Source: Apteryx mantelli (lineage: Eukaryota; Chordata; Aves; Apterygiformes; Apterygidae). From it: a stretch of 64,000 nucleotides of DNA. A model generated the notes under the pieces. The model did not search any database, was not told where the DNA came from, and was given only the letters and a program-made list of their open reading frames with translations. The translations under genes and the position numbers were made by a program. The stretch covers positions 49,908,501 to 49,972,500 of the forward strand of contig NC_089980.1 of the NCBI RefSeq assembly GCF_036417845.1. The letters are read 5' to 3'. Below, one piece after another: positions 25,601 through 36,280 of the stretch. Position 1 is the stretch's first letter. Every line of letters starts with the position of its first letter.

Positions 25601-28600
25601 GTCAAGGTCAGCGTTTGGCAATGAGTGTTGTCAATAGTCTAGTCATAACCAATGGAACACTTATATTGTTAATGCTAAAACAGTTTCCACCTACTTCAGC
25701 AACCGTTTTTCATGGGTTGAAAACAAGGAGGGCTAGCTCAAGCAGAAACCAAGTGGCTGATACAGTAGGGAAGTAGTCCAGCAAATCACACCATGAAGTC
25801 TGCATGGTATTGAGAGGCAAACAAAGGTGCTCAAAGTAACGTCTCAAAGGATAAGTTGCCTTTTACCACTGACAACCTAATTATTTGCCAAAGTTAAAGA
25901 GGAAAGTTCTAAATAAAAGCAAAGATCTAGAGTAGATCTGACAATAGATGGCCTCCCTTCCCTACACCAGCAGCCAGCTTTCTCCTCATCTGTTTCTTTC
26001 TAAGTCTTTGGACAGCTGTGACCCTCCAAGAATCAGCTGGGGAAAACTTACATAGTTACAAAACCTTTAAAGAGAAGACAATTGTTTTAAATTCTGTCCC
26101 CTTCTCCATTAAGCATTACTATCCTCGATTTTGCTCATGCGTTACGGACTTGATCCTTCTAACTAGCACCAGTTGGCATTTTCTCATTGACTCCAATTAA
26201 TTGAGATCAGGCCAGTAGATAGGGCTCTGTGTTAGAAATCACTGTATGCTGCTAATCACAGAATTTTATTCAGAGACATATTTATCTGTGTTGATGAAAT
26301 TAAAATAGGAGAGGGAGAGGGAAGAGGGAGAAAAAAGCTCAAGCAGGAAGGCTGGCATTTTCTTTTTCTTAGAGTTGTTTCTTTAGCAGACTGACCTCCC
26401 TCAGATAAATCTGTGCACCATGGAAACTATTTTCTCACTGAGGAAAAATTTCCAAGTTCAGCTGCAGGCCTATACATCAAGTTAAGTATGTAGCTAAACT
26501 GTGTAACTGTGTAATCTTGCTGCCCTCTTCCCATCCTTCGCTCCCCTTGTTTGTCACGCTTACTGTCATATCTTGTTTCAGAGCAGGGTAAGGTCGTCGG
26601 GGTAGGGCACGTGCCTTCCTTTGTGTTTGTAAAGCTCCGGCGTGTGGGAGTACAGGAAAGACGGGGAAGGGAAACACATTTTTAGGTCTTTGGAGGATAA
26701 ATAATAAAGCAGTAATAAAGTGCTGTAAAATAAATGCTATCAACTGATATGTACACATAGTCTTTTATCTGAAGTCTCTACTGTGTTCAGTGTAATTATA
26801 GTGCTGCTCAGCAAAATATAGGAGGACAGAATAATAATTCCTTTATTGCTATTCTGCTTTATGGCATATTCGCAAAGTGCCTACACCCTGCAGGTCTAAA
26901 ATAATAATAATATAAATCTACTTATTAATACCTTCCGTAAGCACTGATGAACTGTGACCATGCACAGAAAGCAGAAATTTCTGCATCCAATTTTTACAAC
27001 ATATCTAGCAGCCACCTAGCTACGTGGGTCAGCTCAATCAGTCACATAACAGTTAATATTGAAGCGTAGGCTTAGTTTCATGGAATTGGTGGAATGTATA
27101 GTAAAACACTGTGTGCAAAGGCAAAATCTAGATTCCTTTTTTTTCTTCTAAAGTCTTTGCATATTTGAAATAACTGAACGATCCTTTAACGTTTTTTACC
27201 TGAACTGCAATTTACTACAACTATGGAGGGACATGAGGAAGACACCAAAGAAAGTTTAGTGAATGCAGCAGGAATGTATTTCCCTCAGAGACAGCAGGGG
27301 ACAAACACTGCGAAGAAATTAACTGGGACTCAAGGAGGGTAAAGATGAAGGAGAAGGACATTAAAGCAATGCAGCTATTTAGAAGTGAATGTGAAATAAA
27401 GGGAAAAAAATGCACAGCAAAATCCAACTGAACATGAGTAAGTTTTGTTTCCTCCCAGCGTCAAGTGGATTGCAACAGCCCTGCCCATGTCTTTTCATAA
27501 ATGTGTTATCTAAATTCTGTAACTTTACAACAAGCGTGTTCTTGCTTTGAGGACTCTAATTGTCACAAGAGACAACTAGACCTGGGAAAGCGATGATTAG
27601 AGTCCTGAAGTATCTGTGTGCCTCTGACAAGCCGGGGAATCCAGAAGCACAGCTCAACACAAGTTCAGTGTGCTCACTCCTCACAGGAGCTGAACTTATA
27701 CTCACTAATAGAAATGTTTCAGCTTTTGTTGAAAACTTAAACCATGACTTTTTCAGCCAACTCCTTAACACCACTATAACCAAATGCAGCAGATATTTTT
27801 AAGCATCACTTTCTGTACACACAATTTTGTTGCTCTCCTGTCAGTCAGTTCCCAATGATTGCATGCTTTTCAAAGAGTAATAAGGAAGGTAGTAATTGAG
27901 AGTTTAAAGCCAGATAGTCATCTAACCTACTGTCCTTTCTTTTCTTTTATTGAAAAATTGCTACACTTTACATTCAACCTGTTTTTAAAATGCATTCTTA
28001 CACGGAACCAAGCTTATTAGCTGGCATGAGGAGAAAGGGATAAAACTAAAATGAAGGCAATGTAATCCATACAGACAAAGAGAACCAGTGTTCTACAGAC
28101 CAAATCTACTCCTCTCCTATCTAGCTACTTATTTGCAAGATTTATATCTCTGTAGTCTCAGATCCTCTCACTCTGGTAGTGATAACACTAAACATAAACC
28201 TGTTAAGTGAAGAAAGAAGTACATCCCTTTTCTTTGCCTCAGAATGGGTAGAGTTTACAGAGAGCCAGGTTTCCCTTTGGTTTCTGTTGAAATCATGATT
28301 ATAAGTGATCATACAAAAAGTTTATCAGCCTTCTTGGTGGCTCCAGTATGGATGACAATGAATAGGCTCTATTCAGATTGTTTCATGAATCTGTATTTGG
28401 CACATGTAACATCAGAGGTTCCCATTTTCTCCTGTATTTACCTGTAGTCCCGTTGTCCTTATCACGTGAACTGTAGTACTTTCTTCATTAGCATATGTTG
28501 TTAATATGTTCATTAAATTCATGTCACATAGTAATTAATCTGAATATGATGTCATTTCTGCAGAGCCTACAACCTCATTATGTTCACACTACGTACATCA

Positions 28601-29869
28601 CAGCCATGTTATTTCTGAGAGATATGTCACTATATAGCTATATATGACATAGTCATCAAAAAGGAGGTATCTCTTAGATGACTTTTTAAAAAACAGGAGA
28701 AATAAACTAAGATGATTGACTGCACAAAAATACTTTAACAATAAGAAATTTGCTATTGTTTAGCAGCAGGGATTAACAAATAGCAGAAACGCAACATAAA
28801 TTCCTGATCTGGCTCATATCAAATACCACTACTTTCTGTGGGCCCAGATTTCACACTAAACATTTGGCATCTGAACAGTTTATTGCCAGTCTATCAGATA
28901 CTGCCCATGCAGACTTCATGCTGTCTCAGGTTCTGGGTCCTCTGCAGTAATTGCAACAAACAGAAGGCACATTCCAAGAACCGCACCCTTAGTTTTTCAG
29001 GAGCAGCACAGCAACAACAGTTAAAGGAAACATTAATGTATTAATGTATTTTAATAATAATGGATACCATGGTTTTATGTAAATATTGATAGTGGATAAG
29101 ATACTCACTTTCATAAAGTGTTTCTAAGAAAGAGGAAGACCAAACTGTAAATTCTGGGAAAGGAAGTAATACTTGGCTATGTATTCGCTCTCTTTTTTTT
29201 TTAAGATATGTTAATCAAATATGCAACAAAATGGTTTTCTTCAAAACTAAGGGGATAGAGAGCTTAGGTTATAGCCTGCTAGTAAGAACAGTAGGGCAAA
29301 CAAACTTCATAGCTCTAAATAGGAAACTCAGGAGATTTACGAACGGGACTACATGATGTGGTTGCCTGCCACAGCAGGGAATAGATTCACTGCCCCTGGA
29401 GGCAATTTTCCAGTCCTATGCCAACTCATATGATTATTTAGATCCTCTAAAAAGTCTCAGTGAAGTCCTGCAGCAAAAGAGGGAAGAGAAACACTGATGT
29501 TTCAAATTTTTGTGGAGGATGGTGGGATGTGGGAGGAAAGGAAACAAAAAACAAATACATGGTACATCGTAAAGAAACAGCATTTTTTGGAAAAATGTGA
29601 TTCTGACGAATGTTTTCACACTTCATTTTTAGAATAAGCTGTACATGGATGAAACACTGCAAATAGTTGCATTTTGAGCAATCAGAATACAATTCGCAAT
29701 AACAATTTCTGACAAAAGTCAGTGTCAGCTGCAAGTATAACAGACGCATTTATGCAGGAAGTTACTCTGCACATACTCTTCAAAGCATGGCGAAACCATG
29801 ACACAAAGCATGCTTACGTGCCTTCAACACACACAGGCATACACATACTCGCTTGGCCATGAAATGCAG
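22667..29869. other. Intergenic DNA, nothing recognised
   Basis: AT-rich with a T15 run ending in CAG at 25112-25129, a purine tract at 26304-26337, a slightly CpG-richer patch at 26520-26690 and a near-perfect palindrome at 28624-28650. ORFs are short, and several overlap on opposite strands (for example 27556-27802), as expected by chance. Confidence 0.5.
28624..28650. repeat. Near-perfect palindrome with one unpaired C
   Basis: ATGTCA at the left and TGACAT at the right flank the self-complementary core TATATAGCTATATA, with a single extra C at 28630. It could form a 13-bp stem with almost no loop. Confidence 0.7.
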
Positions 29870-30010
29870 CGTCCAGGGCAGCACACCTATGAGCTGCACG
29901 CTCTCGTTGGAGCCGCGGGGTCATGTGCTGGTTTAGCTGCGGCAGCAGCTCACAGGCCTGTGATGCCCGATCCTCGCAGACCCAGAGGCAGGCGAGACGC
30001 TGGGGTCAGC
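29870..30010. other. Small GC-rich patch upstream of the CpG island
   Basis: Contains GGAGCCGCGGGGTC and TGCGGCAGCAGCTC and a modest CpG density. It lies about 400 bp before the main island. It could be part of the AKT3 upstream regulatory region, but no specific element was recognised. Confidence 0.35.
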
Positions 30011-30690
30011 ACCACACAGTGTTATCCCTGTTGGCATCAGTTTCCTTTTCCCATTGCTTGTAGCAACAGGAAATGTCAGAGTCACAAGCTGGTGAACAGT
30101 GGTATAAGGTTTTTCTGGATCTTTGTTTACCCATAAGGATAATGCAAACTTGGGGAAAACTGCAGATAATTTAACATCACGGGGGCCACTACCTCCACCA
30201 AATACTTCAACAAGGCATGAGTTACAACGTCCTGCTTTGCAACTTACAGCGCTTTTCCCTGGAGGAGTTTGCAGAGCTGAGTGGACCCCTCAGTGCTTGA
30301 GGGCAAGATAAGGGTGTAGATGAGCAAGTGCGAGAACACAGGAAGCAAAACTCAGGGGGCACCCGGGTCTGGCGAGCACGGGTTTAAAAGAAGAGCTCTT
30401 TTATTTTATTTTTTTCCCCAAATGCCCACCGAGGGGGAAGAGGGGCCCGGACCCGGGCGCCGCACGCACCGGCGCCCCGCCGGTCCCGGCGCGGGGCAGC
30501 GGGCGGCCCTGCCCTGCCCGGTCCTGCCCGCCGCAGCTCGGCGCGTCCCGGCCCGCGGCTCTCCCCGAGGAGGGGCCAGCGCGGCCGCGCTCGCCGTCCC
30601 CGCCATCCTCCGGCCGCCGCCGGGACGAGGCGCCCCCCGCTGCCACAGCCGCGGCCGCAGCCACGGCCGGCGGCGGCCCCTTCCCTCGGG

Positions 30691-30728
30691 CGGCGCGGCG
30701 CGGCGCGGCGCGGCGCAGCGCAGCGCGG
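30691..30728. repeat. CGGCG pentanucleotide microsatellite
   Basis: About five CGGCG units are followed by CAGCG variants and CGG. It is a GC-only tandem repeat inside the CpG island, just upstream of the likely start region. Confidence 0.8.
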
Positions 30729-30809
30729 CCGCCTCCCCCTCACCTCAGCCGCCCCCCGCCGTCTGGCTCCCCCCGCGCTGTCTGGCGGCCCCCCCGCCCC
30801 CTCCGCGCT

Positions 30810-30819
30810 TCTCGCGAGA
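30810..30819. promoter_or_regulatory. TCTCGCGAGA palindromic core-promoter element
   Basis: A perfect 10-bp palindrome. This motif is known from CpG-island promoters lacking TATA boxes, where BANP (and in older work ZBTB33/Kaiso) binds it in a methylation-sensitive way. It usually sits close upstream of the start site, so AKT3 transcription may begin within roughly 100 bases downstream (inference). Confidence 0.75.
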
Positions 30820-30827
30820 GCTGGGGA

Positions 30828-30849
30828 TGCCGCCGCCGCCGCCGCCGCG
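30828..30849. repeat. CCG trinucleotide run, about seven units
   Basis: A (CCG)n run follows GGGGATG. A second GCC/CCG run of about six units lies at 30981-30998. Both are within the CpG island near or inside the presumed 5'UTR. Confidence 0.8.
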
Positions 30850-30876
30850 GAGGGGGAGACACTCGGGGGGAGCCAG

Positions 30877-30884
30877 TGACGTCG
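30877..30884. promoter_or_regulatory. CRE-like site TGACGTCG
   Basis: Seven of eight bases match the cAMP-response element TGACGTCA bound by CREB/ATF proteins. It is 58 bases downstream of the TCTCGCGAGA palindrome. Binding is not shown by sequence alone. Confidence 0.5.
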
Positions 30885-31270
30885 GGAGTTTTCCTGAAAG
30901 TCAATAACGAGCCCGGCGGAGGCGGCGGGAGGAGCCGAGAGCGGGGCCCGGGCGGCTCCGGGGTGAGCGCGCCGGGGGGAGCCGCCGCCGCCGCCGCCCT
31001 CCTGACCCCGCGCATTGATGCTGCGGCCGCGCTGCCCGCCCGGCGCCTCCCTGCGTAGCGGGGCGCGCAACCCCATGTAGCCGCCGCCGCCACCAGCGCC
31101 CTGGGGCCGGAGCCTCCTGCCGCCCCCGCGGAGACACCGGCCGCCAGGGACCGCCGAGCCCGGCGGGGGGACGGGGGAGGAGGCAGCGGCGCCCTCCCCT
31201 TCTCCCCCCGGAGCCGCCGCCGCCGTCCTCCGGCTCCACAGCAGCGCCCGCGGCGCCGCCGCCTCTGCAG
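30885..31270 (+). other. AKT3: AKT3 exon 1, non-coding 5'UTR; 5' end approximate
   Basis: The 3' end is set by a strong donor, GCCTCTGCAG followed by GTAAGG at 31271. The 5' end is not visible in sequence. 30885 is a guess from the TCTCGCGAGA and CRE-like positions. No frame here connects to the AKT3 start in exon 2, because exon 2 has its own in-frame stop before the ATG. The exon carries one short uORF (31018-31080). Two other GT sites with donor-like context lie at 30963 (GTGAGC) and 31702 (GTAAGA), so exon 1 may have alternative ends. The choice of 31271 is based on donor quality alone. Confidence 0.6.
31018..31080 (+). CDS. Upstream ORF in AKT3 exon 1, 20 codons, ending ATG-TAG
   Basis: ATG at 31018 opens a 20-codon frame that reads MLRPRCPPGASLRSGARNPM and stops at TAG 31078. 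Its last codon before the stop is another ATG (31075), making a minimal start-stop pair in the same frame. It is the only ATG-initiated frame between the presumed start region and the donor at 31271. If exon 1 begins upstream of 31018, this uORF would lie in the AKT3 5'UTR and could reduce translation of the main frame. Whether it is translated is unknown. The peptide itself is probably not functional. Confidence 0.4.
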   Translation: MLRPRCPPGASLRSGARNPM

Positions 31271-31825
31271 GTAAGGGGCGGGAGGGGCCGGGCGGCGGTT
31301 GGGCGGTGGCGGCGGCACCGGGCGGCGGCGGCGGGGCCGGGGGGGTGGGGGGAGCGTCCGTGGCCTAGCGCTGCTGCCGGCGGGGCGGGCGGAGGGGGGG
31401 GTCGCCCCCTGGGCGGGGTGGGGTGCGCGGCGGGGGAGGGTGGGGCGGGCCGGGGGGAGGCGGCGCCGCGGCGGGGGCCCCGCAGGAGCGGCCGGGAGCG
31501 GTTATGTAACGGGGCGGGGGGGGCAGGGCCAGGCAGGGCGCGGCGCGGCGCGCGCCCGGGGGGGGCGGCGGTTCCCACGCGGCGGCCACCCCCCGCCCCC
31601 CGCGCCCGCCGGGCGCGCGTCCCCGCCCCCCCGCGGGCGCCCCCCGCTGCCCGCGCGCGCGCCCGCCCCACCCCCGGGCGGTGCACCGGGACGGCTGCGG
31701 CGTAAGATGTCGGTGTGCGCGGGGGCAAGGCTGCGGCCGCGGCGAAGCGGCGGGGGGGCCGTGTCCCCGCGCGCCAGGAGCGGGGGGGCGGTGGTGTGGC
31801 CGCCCGTGGCAGCGCGCTGCTCAAA

Positions 31826-31866
<41 letters not shown>
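31826..31866 (+). repeat. CTG trinucleotide repeat in the CpG island
   Basis: Forty-one bases of TGC/CTG units with one TTG interruption (CTGCTGTTGCTG). It lies in intron 1, about 555 bases after the exon 1 donor. It reads as poly-Leu or poly-Cys forward and poly-Gln backward, but no real protein frame crosses it. Confidence 0.9.
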
Positions 31867-31869
<3 letters not shown>

Positions 31870-34800
31870 GCCCCGGCTGCAAGTAAACAAACCGGCCTCC
31901 TCCCGCATCAGCCATCATGGAGGTTGCGGCGCGCAGGCAAAAGTTGGTGCAGGCGCGGCCGCTGCTAGCGCCCCGCTGCCCCCTCGCTCGCGGTGTTAGG
32001 GCGGCGGAGCCTGCCCAGAGGGCCCGAGCGCAACGGCTCCGCGCAGGTGTCGCTGCAGCGCGGTGCGGGGCAGCGCGCCGCTGCAGTGCTGCTGCGAGCC
32101 AGGGCAGCACAGGCGCTGGGGCACACCTGGAAGGTGCCTCCCTTCGCCTGGGCTGCGCTGTGTGCACATGCATACGCGTAGAAACACTGTGAATATGTGT
32201 TGCAGGTCTGTGTGTCAGCTCGGTACAGAACTTCTGAATAAAACTTATTGGATCACTCCATTATATTCTATTGTAGTCACTATGGTTCACTCCATTGTAG
32301 TCTAAAATCAAATTATCATGATCCAGTGAGTGGTAACAGGCAGGCTTATAGGCTGTACTGTAGTTGCTTCATGTGAGCTGCAGTTCTTAGTTTACTTTTT
32401 GATAGAATTTAAGAGGGGTGAAATATCCAGTCCACTTCCTTTCACATTCCCCCGATACGTTATTTAAAAGGTGTGTGTAAAAGACACAGTTATTATTTTT
32501 TTAGAACTGAAAGGGAATATATGGTTGCATCTCTTTTGGTTTTATATTTCTAATTTTTTTTCATTCATGTAATTATTAGTTGACTGGCTACTTGGATATA
32601 TCCACAAGAATTCATTTTTGTTTTTATGAAAATGTGACTAAGACTTGATTCACTTAGCCTCTGTCCAAGAAGTCGTATTGTCAAAATTATGATTTATTAA
32701 ACATCTACATAATCAGGTTTTCTTAGCACTGAAGAAACTTACAGCAGTCTCTTTTGCTAATGTTTACTTAGTATTTACTGAAACTTTGCCTGTAGGCAAA
32801 CATAGTTACCCATATATCACATATAGAACCCTATACTTCTCGGGGCAAGAAGCATGCAAAATAAGCTAAACTTCTGACAAATAACATCTTAAGCATGATG
32901 TGTTGTTTTTATAAACTTCTGTATAGGCCAGTTCTGGCTGTTCTGCACTGTAATATGAAAAGACTGCTCATGAAATAGGGAAGAAAGTTTATTTTGACTT
33001 GTAAAAGTAGTGTACTACTTTAGAAGATTCCATTTGTAGCGCTGTGTTTTTTCTGACAGGAGCCTTTAAGTTGACCCCAATATCTTTAATTGGATTGGAT
33101 TGCTAATTATAGTACATTTGTATGTATTTTGCTTGGATGGGACCAGTAAGTCAAGTTCAAATAAGAGCCAAAGGAAAACTGTAGAGATAACAATATTCCT
33201 CTCTTTCCTAGAAAACTATGTATAATATTTGAATAGCTCAGTTTTTCTCTAATGTAAGTGCATGCACATGTATGTATACACAGGAAACATTAGACTTTTT
33301 CATTTTAGACCATTTATTCTATGATTATGACTAGGTTTGAGTTAATTCTGTAGTCTCTTTAGCTTCTTAAATAGCTTCTTAAGTAGTATTTCAGTGTCTT
33401 ATTCCCTCATTTGTCTTGTGTTTTGGAGGAGGATTATATGTTGTTAAACAAAATGCTGCTATTCTATATGAAGTCTTTGATAATTCTGAAGGATAACAGT
33501 TTTTATTTTGCCACAGTTGAAATACATGCGATTTAAACATGTTGACTTTTTGACACTGGAACAAATGTTTTGTGGCAGGGAAAACGTTTTTTTAGCTTAA
33601 CCCCAAAACACTTACTAGAGCTTTGCTGTTGTTTGTAACCCAAGCTTCTGTTTACAAGTTGTTACCAGAAACCATACCTTGACTTCCGACTACGGTTTCA
33701 AACTGCGTGTCTGAAGTTTGTATGCGAACTGACAGAGAGATCCCTCAGAATACTTAGAACTTGTCTGCCACTGCTTTATTGAGTGTTCTTTCACTTTCTG
33801 GGTGCAAATTTTCCAAATTTAAAGAGATGTATCAAATAATTATTCCTACACCCAGGAAACTTTTTTTTGCTTTGAAACTTTGAAACACTTAGTTGTTTTG
33901 TATGACACCATTATTATAACGGTTCCTGTTAAAATACATTTGAAATCTTGGGGCAATTCTTAGTATAAAAAAATACATTTTTTTGTAATTGTATTTAGTT
34001 ATAATTTCGTTTTGCGCTGCTAGTGCCACAGGAGAAGTGGACTTGGTGACATGGTAGTCCAAGTATACTTCTGTTTTGCAACAGAGAACTAGTATCCTTT
34101 GGCATCTTTTATGGCTTTGACATGCTACTAAGTTTAATCCACACTGGGGAGTGGAAACACATTGGAGTACACTGAATAAAAACTCTGTTGTACCATACGT
34201 CCATTTTTGAGATGAATAATGTGTAAATGAATCTACTTGCTTTAAAAGTTATGTACCATACTGTAATTATGTCTGTAATTGTGCCACACTGTAATTTGTC
34301 TTTTGTAGATATGTTAGTTGTCCGAAGTTAGTGATATATGCCTTAGTGGTATATACCAAAACTCTCAATTTGCTTTTCTCCCAACTAATAAATAAATACT
34401 CTTTCAAAGTGAACACTACTCCCTTTTGAAAAGATTAATAATTGATTCAAAAAATGTGGAGTAGTAGAATGTGTACATTCATGAGTTTTATTTAACATTA
34501 AAATGTCACATACAAATATTGAATTTTACAAAGTATTTATTGCCATAAGTACTATCTCTTATCCAAAAGATTGCTAATTTAAATGCCTTTTAAAATTATT
34601 CTGAAATAATGTTGTGTTACTGCTGATTTTCATTCTTCTAGGAAATGCATAATATGAATATCATGGGGGGGTGGTGTTCTTCCTCTCTAGTAAAGACACT
34701 ACTTCAGGGAGTTTTGCATTGCTTATAAAGAAAGGTATGTTTTAACTAAGAATTTCTCTTGTGGACTAATCTGTTTCCTCTCAATTATACAGAAGAGACT

Positions 34801-36187
34801 TTCCCAGTATCACAAATTCTCCTTGATAAATGTGTTACATCAGTTGCTCTTTTTGCGACACATTGGCATGATATATACAAGATTATCTTCTAAAGAAAAG
34901 CTACATGGTAAATGGAAAAGCTGATTTAAAGGGTTTAAAAAATAATCTATTAAAGCCAGAGAAATAAAAAACCTACTGGAAAATAATACAACACTGAAAG
35001 TGAAAGTTAAGTTTTTAATGTTTTGCATAGTGTAAAAGATCTTCTTTAAAGTTTTAGTTTATATTTTCTTATGGACTATCTTTAAGAAGAAGATTCAAGG
35101 CCACCTATATGAAGAGAAAAATTATAAAAGAAACTTAATTTTGACCAATCACTAATGTATAAAAAGACTGCAGAAAACACAAGAGTTTGTAACATACTAT
35201 TTAGCATTTTGTCCTTGTTCCATGGCTCTAGATCAACATTAAGTATGGTCATTCAAGTAATATTGATGTATGTAATGGATTAGAAAAAGATTGCAGGTGT
35301 CATTGTTACTTACAGGTGGTGTTCAAGTTAAGGAAGCTGTAGCAAAATTAAATATTTACTAAAAAAGGGATTGAATATAATTAAATGTTGCTATTTTTTG
35401 TCATGTGTGTATGAAGATGTTTACTTTTGGTAACTTTAAATGTTGCTTAGATTTTTATATTATTTGTATCAACATTTATTATGTTTAGATTAAATATGTT
35501 TTGAGTCTGTCCATAACTCTATGTGAGTGCCTGCCAATTATAATGATCAAAAATAGTATTAAGAATAAGTTGTTGCCCTATGGTATGTTGCAGATTTTTT
35601 GGCCATAATATCCTGATTAAAGAACAGAAGTAATTTTCACATTCCCTTAAGAAAGCAACTGGGACCTCAGTATTTCATACGCGTGTCTGAATGACTTGAC
35701 AGCGTTGTATCTTAGGCTTTACTGCACTGATTAGATGGCAAAGTTATTTGTATGCATTCCTATAGTAGGAGTAGAGATGAAGAGCCTGATTCAACTTCAC
35801 TGAGATCAGTGACGGTCTTACCACTGGCTTCTTGTAGGTGTGGGATGGCAGTCCCTAGCAGTTGAAAATTTCTGTTACAGTTGGTTTAACACCACAAAAT
35901 TAATGCAGTATTCCTCAAATTGGATCTAAGCAATTTTTCAGAGCATTTCTTCTAACAAACATATTTTTTTCTAAGCATATAATGTGCTTCTTGATACATG
36001 TGTTGGATGATGCTTTCTTTATGTACTTTTGTTATAATTATTGTACCTTTTTCTAAATGTATTAATATATTTTGAGGGAGAAAGTAGAGGTTACATATGT
36101 GAGTTTCATGTAATTTCATGTAAATTGATGTTGAACTTTTGGCAAAGAACATCATCTAGTAAGCTCTGCATCTAGCCCTAAATGTAT

Positions 36188-36280
36188 TTAAACAATTTTT
36201 AGCATTTTTTTTAAACAATATTTAACAATTTATTTGTTTTTTTTTCTTTACAATTTTAAACAATTTAAACAATAGTATGC
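36188..36280. repeat. AT-rich degenerate TTTAAACAAT repeats
   Basis: Five or more scattered copies of TTAAACAAT, TTTAACAATT or TTTAAACAAT separated by T runs. This is low-complexity sequence of no assigned origin. Confidence 0.6.

Larger units (their letters stand above)
30415..32165. promoter_or_regulatory. AKT3: CpG-island promoter of AKT3
   Basis: About 1.75 kb of very high GC and CpG density between AT-rich flanks. It holds many GC-box (GGGCGG/CCGCCC) sites, a perfect TCTCGCGAGA palindrome at 30810-30819 and a CRE-like TGACGTCG at 30877-30884. No TATA box sits at a sensible position. It lies 12 kb upstream of the exon with the AKT3 start codon and contains a good splice donor (31271). 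It is therefore inferred to be the AKT3 promoter plus non-coding exon 1. Such islands are often transcribed in both directions, so a divergent upstream transcript is possible but not seen. Long Arg/Pro/Ala/Gly-rich open frames on both strands (up to 335 codons) follow from the lack of stops in GC-rich DNA and are not genes. Confidence 0.88.

Noticed and set aside
31910..31925. GCCATCATGGAGG as a YY1 site or alternative start
   Set aside because: It only partly fits the YY1 core, and the ATG frame does not join AKT3 coding sequence.
30320..32192. Many long open frames on both strands, up to 335 codons, including one with poly-Gln
   Set aside because: They lie in the CpG island, where stop codons are rare. 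Their make-up is Arg/Pro/Ala/Gly with no domain, frames overlap on both strands, and the poly-Gln comes from the CTG repeat read backwards.
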